A model generated the notes under the pieces. That model saw only the letters and a program-made list of their open reading frames with translations. It searched no databases and was not told the origin of the DNA. This document shows positions 55,541-64,000 of a stretch of 64,000 bases of DNA, in pieces. Source of the stretch: Daphnia pulex. Taxonomy: Eukaryota; Arthropoda; Branchiopoda; Diplostraca; Daphniidae. The stretch's first letter is position 1, and every line of letters begins with the position of its first letter. The stretch covers positions 12,848,001 to 12,912,000 of the forward strand of contig NC_060019.1 of NCBI RefSeq assembly GCF_021134715.1, written 5' to 3'. The translations under genes were made by a program, and so were the position numbers.

Positions 55541-56260
55541 ACATCTTCGTTTGACTTACCTCTGTTTTTTCCTCCCTCAATCTCCCGACTCCTTTTCAAT
55601 CCCCCTCGTATTTTTTTTTTTTACTCCAGTTAGACATGTGTTCGCCAGAGTATCTTCATGTTTGTTTTATTTTCATCTTCATCGTATCATCCTCATTCCT
55701 TCCTCCCCAAAACTGCTGACTGGTGTACATATCGAGGAAGACAAGACACACAACAGAAAATCGCTCGCAGCTCCCACTACTCCCTTACCTACCCTTATAT
55801 TTTGAAAAGTTCTTGCAATAGCAGCCGTTTCATTCCGTCAAATCGAAGTGAACATCACCCATATTCGTTAAGGGGTTTCTCTTTTCCCCTTCTCACACCT
55901 GTTTGTTTTGGTACATTCATTATCGATTGGATTGAAAGGCGTGAAACAAGATCATCTCTTAAACTGAGTTCTTTTTACATCGGAATCCCTATCTCCTCTC
56001 GAATATGTTCACCAAGGAAGCTGGTTATAATATCTAACATTTTCTCCAACATTTTCATGTGGCGTTCTGTTTCGTACTTCCACGTCCCAAAACATCATTT
56101 TGAAAAAACGATAAAAAAAACAAGCAATGAATACACATCCCATCTTTCCATGTTTCAATCAAAGTTTATTTTTTATAACAACTTGTTGCAATTTTAAAAT
56201 TTTCGATCATTGTATTTTTATCACAGTAAAAAAAAAGTTTATTGTAGTAAACGACGAATT
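55541..56260. other. HMGB and TDP1 3' untranslated regions
   Basis: About 720 bases between two convergent stop codons, mostly HMGB 3' untranslated sequence. Minus-strand AATAAA signals usable by TDP1 lie at 56243-56238 and about 56170-56165. Nothing else was recognised. Confidence 0.6.
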
Positions 56261-58762
56261 TTAGCGCAGGTTATCAATGAACCAAGGTTCGTCACCCTCA
56301 CCATATTTCGTCAACGGTAAATCGTATGGAAGACAGAGTTGTTTCCCGAGTTCGAAAGTCATTTCACCAAACTAAACGAAAACAAAATGATATTTCAATT
56401 ACTAGAAATCCAGAGAAGCCTGAAAAACTAATGTTACAACTTACAAGGAATTTGGGTAAGAACAGGACGCCAGCTTCAAACGATTGAATCATCAATTTCG
56501 AATCCTTGTTGGTCCTCATCCCCCAAGCGGCCTACGAAAATGGAATTTATGAACAAGCTTACTCAAGCTGAAAATTTGAAATAAATGAATAGTACCTTTG
56601 AAACGTTCGCACTGGTAAGTACGAAAAAAGAAGCTCTGCTCATATCACTGCTGACACGAGCATAAGATTTAATGTGAGGCATTGCCTGTAAGGAGGATGG
56701 TTACATAATCTTTTAATATTGTTTGCAGCATTTAACCAAAGATTGAGCTTACCGTTGTTCGGAGTCTGCTGTCACTACGCCATTTACTTCACGAGGAACA
56801 CAATTTCAAGTAGGTGAAAAGAAAACTGTCAATCTCTTGTTAACAGATAAATGCAACTGGTATAATCTCTTACTGGAGAAATCCTGTGAACCATGTTTGT
56901 TTGTTGTGGCCTTGATGTGAGTATGGTAAACAGCCTCCACCAAGTAACCCATGAATACTGGATTTGACATCTTGGAAGCACGGGTAAACCTGTTTGAGAA
57001 AATGTTATGAAACAAAAACTAATCAACTGACATTTGCAACTGAGGATACGTACCACTTGGACATTTTTCTGGCCGAGTTTGGTGACACCGGAAGCAGCAG
57101 CCATGGATACACCTAACTCGCCTGCAAGCCAGCTGCTGGGTGATGGACCGAGCGAACCAATCGAAGAACATTGCATGATAATGGAATCATTTGCCTCAGA
57201 CGAAGCATGCTGTTGCAATAGCCAAGACAAGTAAAGATGTCCCCATTTCGGCACTTTTTCATTGGCTTCTGATTGAATGGCATGAGATCCCGGCGAAGAT
57301 GGGATAAAACAAACTCTGTGCACAAAACATTTTGCGTCTGGCTGAAAAGTTTGAAAACAAGGTACCTTATAACTCAATAATTTACTTAATACTAGACATG
57401 TCAGCCTGGCGAATTTTTTCTATCCAAGGCTTCAAAGCGGAAAGTGAATAGGATTCTAAATAACGAACAAGATCCCTTTTGAAACCAGTTATAGAATCAC
57501 CATCTCCGATCTTCTCGTTGTCTTTTGATGACAAAGGTGGACAAGACGGACTAATCCAAAGGCCTGCACAAATTTATTGTTAAAAAAAAAACGATAGTTT
57601 GCCAATAGGGATTGTAGTGGTACGCACCTTGTGTACGGTCTTCCCAATCAGATTCAATAAGGTTACCCGTATGAACAACGATTCGCAAATTTCCGTCTTC
57701 GTAGGACATCATGGACATTTTCCTTCAGGTAGTTCCAGAAATGATAATGAAAACACAATGTAAATATGAAAAAGTCTAACAACTAAAAAATTTAATGCTT
57801 ACGTGTGGTGGCTACCAAATGGATATTTAGGTTTGACTCTGATCGTGTGAAGCGTTGGCACTCGACTTTGAGCGGCAGCTAGCTCTTCGGATTCAGTTCC
57901 GTAAATCACAAGCATTGGCTTCCTTCTGTTTAATACAAACAAAATTATCGAAACTCATGAAAAATATGCAGTAATAAGTATATATGTAATTACTGGACTT
58001 TATGCTGACAATACTGAGCAAGTAGCCAACCAAGCTCCACCATGAAGTTAAATTGTACTGATTCTTGCAACACACCAAGTGAAGGATGGAGCAAATCACT
58101 AAATGTTAAGGTAAGAGACTGGTCCCAAGTTTCAGGTACATTTTCTATAGAGCTAAGGAAATAGCAAACAGGAGCAGAAGCTTCAATCTTTTGTAAAGGG
58201 TTAAGTTTTTCATTGACAACCATTTTGGTTGAGGAACCAACATCATCTGTCATCTTAGCATGGGAAGGAATATTTTCATCAATAGCTGTTGCTTCTGGAA
58301 CAGAGAAAATTTCATGATTCATTTAATTTTATGATTATTGCAGAATTGAACTAAACTGATTCTTTTTTCTTTCTGTTCGCTGCTATTTTCTTCTATCTCT
58401 GCCTCATTGTCACTTTGTGCCATTGCAGAGGCATTACGCTTCACTCCAGTTTTTTCACCAGAGATTTCCATCTTCCTTCTGTCATCAAGAATTAATTCCC
58501 CACTTTCCATGAGCTCAGCAACAAGTTGTGCTTGCTCCAGAAGGTTTGATTTTAATTCTTGAGACATTACAGCTTCGATTTCTCCATTGTTTATTTGTAA
58601 TGCTATTTTTTCAACTTCCAATTTGAATTATATTATTACATTATTTCGTATAAAACTATTGTTAAAAAATATTTGCTTACTAATTGGGTGAGAAAACTCA
58701 AGGAAATGATGTTTATTTCGCCGAAAACACGTTGACCCGTATTTACAATCTTTCATATCCAT
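56261..58762 (-). CDS. Tdp1: Tyrosyl-DNA phosphodiesterase 1 with N-terminal PBZ zinc finger
   Basis: Twelve exons on the minus strand: 58762-58681, 58614-58357, 58294-57994, 57925-57803, 57722-57628, 57563-57393, 57337-57054, 56989-56874, 56786-56753, 56685-56596, 56531-56445 and 56371-56261, about 583 residues. TDP1 frees DNA 3' ends from stalled topoisomerase I and other blocking adducts. The first HKD motif is in YPFGSHHTKMSMMSYEDG (H254, K256) and the second in AMPHIKSYAR (H492, K494), with SANVSKAAWG after it. NLIESDWEDRTQGLWISP and the C-terminal KYGEGDEPWFIDNLR are also typical. The first exon encodes a poly(ADP-ribose)-binding PBZ finger: C6, C12, H19 and H25 in DCKYGSTCFRRNKHHFLEFS followed by HP. 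An acidic, low-complexity linker joins it to the catalytic part. Vertebrate TDP1 as I recall it lacks this finger. The acceptors at 58614 and 56786 are weak but are the ones that keep the frame. Confidence 0.94.
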
Positions 58763-59604
58763 TACGATAGTTGCTCCTTCGCAAAAAATGATGAAAGGCT
58801 AGTAATTTTGTTGTATATTCAATTGATTAAGAACTTTAAAAGTGCGATCTATATCTCTTAAAAACCAAATAATTCTGATTTCTGACTGATTCTCATAAAC
58901 AAACGTTCAAAACAGTTTCTGGATCGCTTTGTACAAACTCAAAGGCCGCCTAATTTACTTGGCCGCTAGACGGCCAAACCTCCCCCCCCCCAAAAAAAAA
59001 ATATAATAATTACAATTAGGGAAGCTGAGTTAATAAAAATTTTATTATCATTACTTAAATGTTTTTACCATTAAGCTATTCTCTCAGGAATTACAGTCTT
59101 ACATTTTTTTTTACTTTTTTGATTTCTCAAGATTAATTCTAATCGAAGTACGAGGGCCTTCAATAACCTAGAACTAGGGCGGAGAAGAAGGCCATCATTT
59201 GTTGGTGTAGTTCTTAAGTGTGTGTTCTTAAGTCTCGAAAGAATAAAGATTTCAAAGTGGATAATTTGTGTCAACGAATGTCATGTTCTTTAATGGTTGC
59301 GTGAGGCATCTTCTTCTCTTATGATTTTTTGCAGCGCTGATTTTCTGTCTAGTAGCCACTAGCCATCAAACTTTATTTCCCATTTGAGTTAACATCTCAG
59401 GATTTCTGCTAGAGCTGTAAGGTCTGATAGCTGATTCATCAGATAAATTAAGACACTGGTACTACAACAAAGTGCTCCTTTAAAATCCATTTACTCCACT
59501 TCATAGAAAAATATGTTGTAAAATCTATTATAAAATACTGATGTCATATTGTTTTTAGGTGTTGCCTAGATTTTCAAACAGCGGTTTTATCTAAAACTTC
59601 AAAA
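58763..59604. promoter_or_regulatory. TDP1/PPP6R divergent promoter region
   Basis: About 840 bases between head-to-head start codons. It contains a perfect 7-bp inverted repeat TTGGCCG-CTAGA-CGGCCAA at 58959-58977 and a C/A homopolymer junction at about 58983-59000. Promoter sharing is inferred from the arrangement. Confidence 0.5.
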
Positions 59605-62600
59605 ATGTTTTGGCGTTTTAATAATATGTGTACCACCAACATCGACAATCTTCTAAATGATGAAGTAAGTGGTGATATTATTTTAAACTTTCTTAAATTC
59701 AATTTTAATGGAAATCAAATCTCTTAGGATATCACATTACAGAGATTAATGGATGAAGATGATATAATTCAAGAATGTAAAAGTAGTAACAGGAAGCTCA
59801 TTAATTTGTAAGTATAGTATGACAAGTATAAAAGTGTGGTTTAATCTTATGCACTTTTTATTTATTTGTAGTTTGGTGAAGCCTGAAGTGTTGCATGAAC
59901 TCATCAGTTTGGTGACAAAGGAACCATCAACTCAGGCTGCTGATGTTGTGCGTTTCAAATATAATAACATAGCTGCTGAACTGCTTTCCTGTGACATTTC
60001 TGTCATCAATGATGCTATTGTAATGGATGAGGTTCTCTTGACAGAGTTGTGCCAATTCATTGGTAATGAACCTCCACTCAATCCTCTCATGGCATCATTT
60101 TTTAGTAAAACAATGGCAGTTCTGGTTGGAAGGAAAGCAGATAAGGTACATTAGTATTGAAATGCCATCAGTTTCATTTATTAACAAGTTTTTGTTTTTC
60201 AGATGCTGGAGTACCTGAAAAAAAAAGAAGGATTTCTTTCTCAGCTTTTGAAACATTTAAGAACTTCTGCCATAATGGATTTGGTATTGAAGTTGGTGAC
60301 CTGTGTTGAAAATAAAAATTCCAGATTAGAGATTGCTCATGTAAAACGACAGTTTTCGGTTTTGTTTACATAAGCTATTTCGTAACAGTTTTGCTTTCTG
60401 TGTATCTGCTAGTGGCTGTGTTCCGAGCATTTTGTGGAAAATTTACTTGGTCTTTTATCCGGGAAAACTGAAGCAGATTTGCACGGGAATGCAGCACAAC
60501 TTTTGTGTGATTTGTTACGTTTGCTGCGCGACATGCACGCTCAAAACGTGGCAAATGAGATCAGCATGGAACACACTCATCAAGGCGAATCGGTTGAATG
60601 TGATCCCATTCTTGGCGCGTTGGAATCGTAAGAAACTGCACTAAATAGTGTTTAAAAAAACTTACTCACAGTTTGTATTTATTTTTTCACAACAGAAAAG
60701 CCATGGTGGACCTCCTCCTAAGTAATATGCTGGGCAGTGAACTCTGCGAAAGTTCTATTGTTCATGGCATCACAGTTTTGTTGACGCTATTAGAAGTTCG
60801 CAGACCTCCGTAAGTCTCAATTCCGATTGAACTAATGTAGCAATATCTCCTAAAAATTACTGTTTTTCGATTTAGACAATTGTTATCCAGTGAGCCAGAA
60901 GTTTATGATCGTTTTCCTCCCGATCCTGTTGTTACACCTTGTATTCGAAACACAGTGGAAGCCATCATTCCGCGTTTAAAAGACTTCCATCAAATCCTTT
61001 CTCAACCTCCTCATGTATTCAGCATTTTTTAAAAACTATCTCAGTCTTTAATTAATCTGATTTTCTTAATAGAAACCCGACATGGACGTTATAACAGGTG
61101 CATGCAATAAACCGTTTGGTTTTGTGCGGTTACAAGTGACGCGCTTGATTGCCGTGCTGATTGCTACTGGAAGCTCGGAAGTTCAGAAGGAACTAGCTTC
61201 TCTAGACACTTTTCCTCTTTTACTGGTAAAAGAATAAAGATAAACAAGATGTTGTCTTTTTATTGGGGATTTCCTTTTTTTTTTACAGGATATGATGGTA
61301 GAATTTTGTCACAATAACTTCCTCCATGCTCAAGTGGAGCGCTCTATCCAGTACGTTTTGGGTCTCGAGCCAATTGACTTGCTTCAACCATCAACCCCAC
61401 TGGCGGTGACCGATGGTTCTTCAGAAAACGAAACCAGAAACGAGTCTGAGCAGCCCACAAGTTCCAATCATCGCCTCCTTTCTTACGTAATGGATTTTAC
61501 GCTAACTTTCTATTAGCAAAGCTAACATTGTCCCTTAAAACGAATATAGCTGATGAACGACGTTTGTATCGTTCGGCGTATTATGGAGGCCTGGGAGCTA
61601 AATGATCAACACCAGTAAAGTTTACTTATATACCAAGTTATGTCAAACAAAGCAATTTAATTCAAAATTCATTTTCTCGTTTAGGAACCAGCAGGGTGGC
61701 TTAAGGCGAGCTTACATGGGTCATTTAATTCGAATGGCGAATTATGTAGTTGATTTTGGAAAACAAGGAAAGAACGCCACCAAGATACAACAGCTGATAG
61801 AAAACCTCCCTGACGAACTTAGAAATCGATGGGCAGATTTTGTGGAAAACAAAGTAGTACCTGCCAATCGTAACAACGAAATCATTCCGGTCACGGTACA
61901 ACCAACAAATGACTTCGTTACTCTTGTTACACTAACCAATTTGCATTTGCCTTTCCCAGTCTCACATGGTAGCACCCCGTGTCAGCTCTGACGAAGAGGA
62001 ATCTGATTTGATTCGTCTGCCAAAGGATACAGCAGCACAGGAGGTTAAATATCGAAATCATACGACATTGTTTAGCAATTTATCGACTACAATTTTAGGT
62101 GTTCGCTGAATACCAGATGGAAGTTATGAACAAAAACATAGTTACACAATTTGGTTTTGCCGATACTCAGTTCAATGATAACGACGATCAGTTGAGGTTA
62201 GTAGATAATGATAGCTGATGAAAGTGCCATTTCAGTGCAGTTTTTGTTTCAATCGTAAAGACCGCCTCCTGAGACGCTGGTGAATATTGCTTTACCCGAA
62301 GATGGAGACGAGCTTACCCAACAGTCTGAGCTCTTCGAGCAGGTTTGCAACGAACGGATGCAGACGCGGCAGAAAGCAGTTGATGGTGATGATGCTGAAG
62401 ACAACGAGACATGGCTGAGCACACGACGTTCCAGGTACGTCAATTGATATAGATATTCAAACATTACAGCATTTAACTACTTTGTAAACAGTGAAAACGC
62501 TTCCACTGTCCGACAAGAATCGATTCCCGATGAAGAGGAAACTATTGCCGATGTTGCAAATGATTCGATGGATATCGATAATGCAGACCGTAAATAATAA

Positions 62601-63094
62601 CCTCGCCTTACTTGCGTATGGAATTTAAAGCATGTTGCTCGTTATTTATAGCCTGGGCGTCAACTGGAGATCTAGCTATTCCTGTGGCCGCAGATGCAGG
62701 AAATCCTTGGGAAAGCGCCCCAACTTGTACTGCAGGTGACGAGGACGATAGTTGGGCAAATTTTTCAAAGGCGGATTTCGATAACCCGTGTATTGCGACT
62801 CCAATGGAAATATCGGATTCCCCAAGTACAGGTAATACGAATTTCGTAAATATGTGTAAAACTGATACACATTTTTCACTTTGTTATAGTTGCATCAGAC
62901 GTTCCCGCAGACGTTTCACTAATAACATCGAAAGATCCCAACGCATCTTCTCCGGAGGATAGGTAAATAATGTTTTTTTTTTCTATTTTTATTTTCGATC
63001 ACTGATTTTAACACCTTTAACTTTTGATACTCGATTATTTTTCACTAGGCCTGACCCATCTTTAACGGCAGAGCAAGCAAATGGCCCTGTCTAG
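59605..63094 (+). CDS. Ppp6r: Protein phosphatase 6 regulatory subunit (SAPS domain)
   Basis: Eighteen exons from 59605-59664 to 63049-63094, about 799 residues, all joining in frame: 59728-59807, 59872-60145, 60203-60340, 60413-60627, 60696-60809, 60876-61014, 61073-61225, 61289-61486, 61550-61614, 61685-61895, 61960-62043, 62099-62196, 62261-62434, 62492-62589, 62652-62831 and 62890-62962 lie between. SAPS proteins bind the PP6 catalytic subunit and direct it to targets. The start MFWRF and DITLQRLMDEDDIIQECKS are typical, followed by NPLMASFFSKTMAVLVGRKA and HLRTSAIMDLVLKLVTCVEN. NFLHAQVERSIQYVLG, RRIMEAWELND and LRRAYMGHLIRMANYVVDFG come next. A conserved AEYQMEVMNKNIVTQFGFAD segment precedes an acidic tail that ends NGPV, as in vertebrate PPP6R3. 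A poly(A) signal is at about 63824. Confidence 0.96.
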
Positions 63095-64000
63095 CGCAGC
63101 GAAAGATCTTGCGACTTCCACAGGCATAATTTATCCTTCCTTTGGTCCTCATGATTCTCTTCACCCCCCTCCCCCCAATGTATCTGCCTGAGTCTGCTGA
63201 ATGTAAATGTGGTTCTTTCCTCTGAAGTCTGGTTGTATTCGGTTGGAAAGAAGCAGAACCCTACACGACCCCCCTCTTTACTAGAATTAAACGTTGCCTT
63301 GGGTGCTGAAGGGGTCGGTTAGACATTCAGTAAATCAACAAAAGGAATAGTTTACCGCGGAAATTTGGTTTTTCGAGCACCATAAGCAAACTGCTGTATA
63401 GCATTGTCACGTGTACGTCGGGGACTTTGTTTTTCGGATCTCTGTTTATTTTGTATACTTCGGTAGAGTGCATAAGTTCCTTTGGGGAAGTGACAGGATC
63501 GAGGAACTCGTGTCGATTGTCTAATGTCGAATAGCTCATCCGTTTTTATGTAACTAAGCGGGGTATCGAAACAAAGGTATGGTCAATTTTATTGTCTGTG
63601 CTATTTAGGATATTTGAGTGAGACAAAGCTAAGGATTTTTTAGGCATTCGCTTTTCTGTTAAAAATGCTGTGAAAAACTATCCCATCCGCACGTCCTTGC
63701 ATGTAGTTGAAACTAAATTTCTTTAACGATTTTCTGCCTCTTTTCTTGATTTTGTTTATTTTTATATTTTAGTTTGCGGGTGCAGAGAAAGATTCATTGC
63801 AATTTGCAAGCAACATTGAATGAATAAATGCGGTCTCCTATAAAATGTGGCTGATCAAAAATTGAGACAGGATGTTTAACAAAATGGAAGATTTCACATT
63901 ATTGAAATAATGGTTCAAATAATCTTGTTTCCGCTACTTTATTTGACGTGTATACAGGTGTTTTGAAAAATAAGAAGTTGCAGCTGTTGCTAACAAATGC
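63095..64000. other. PPP6R 3' flank to the window end
   Basis: 3' untranslated and downstream sequence. GAATGAATAAATGCGG at about 63820 holds a poly(A) signal roughly 730 bases after the stop. No further gene was recognised. Confidence 0.55.

Noticed and set aside
57803-57925. Apparent phospholipase D-type domain as a separate gene
   Set aside because: The HKD motif belongs to TDP1 and all flanking exons join in frame.
61896-61959. Read-through of the PPP6R 64-base gap as coding
   Set aside because: Frame continues only to a stop at 61989-61991, whereas splicing restores a conserved SDEEESDL region and the known QFGF segment.

Overview
The window is eukaryotic and comes from an arthropod, most likely a branchiopod crustacean of the Daphnia type. 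The protein-coding genes are split by very short introns (mostly 50-90 bases, GT-AG). Three genes are arthropod-type: an HR96 nuclear receptor, a short neuropeptide F (sNPF) receptor and an insect-type gustatory receptor. I found no bacterial or viral gene. All gene models below were assembled by eye from reading frame, splice consensus and remembered protein families. No alignment was run.

Left block (1-11.9 kb): RBX1 (+), a degraded stretch with an orphan spliced fragment and a broken NFS1 copy, DOLPP1 (+), SF3B6 (-), pantothenate kinase (+) and HR96 (+). DOLPP1 and SF3B6 converge. SF3B6 and pantothenate kinase diverge from a shared 0.6 kb promoter region.

Middle block (11.9-43.5 kb): gene-poor. 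It holds a six-exon sNPF receptor gene (-, 20.0-24.2 kb), one tRNA-Thr(AGT) at 32.9 kb and a four-exon gustatory receptor (-, 38.1-39.6 kb). The rest is AT- and homopolymer-rich sequence with GA, GT and poly-G tracts. A few strong splice-site pairs without coding potential hint at a plus-strand noncoding transcript running antisense to the sNPF receptor.

Right block (43.5-64 kb): dense. It contains a secreted C-type lectin-like protein (+) with its own TATA box, a complete 411-bp inverted-repeat transposon (MITE) between TTAA copies, TMEM208 (+), a CIBAR/FAM92 BAR-domain protein (-), EXOSC9/RRP45 (+), SAP30 (-), an HMGB-type protein (+), TDP1 with an N-terminal PBZ zinc finger (-), and a PP6 regulatory subunit (SAPS, +). 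Most of these genes alternate in direction, so convergent and head-to-head pairs share 3' ends or promoters. Themes are ubiquitin ligation, pre-mRNA and RNA processing, chromatin and DNA repair, lipid and CoA metabolism, and sensory or endocrine signalling.

Most notable points: the PBZ-TDP1 fusion, the noncanonical DRF and NVxxY motifs of the sNPF receptor, a six-residue insertion in the SAP30 zinc finger, a 63-nt stop-free intron in CIBAR, an in-frame alternative acceptor in HR96, the intact MITE, and two CTCF-like motifs flanking the TMEM208-SAP30 cluster.
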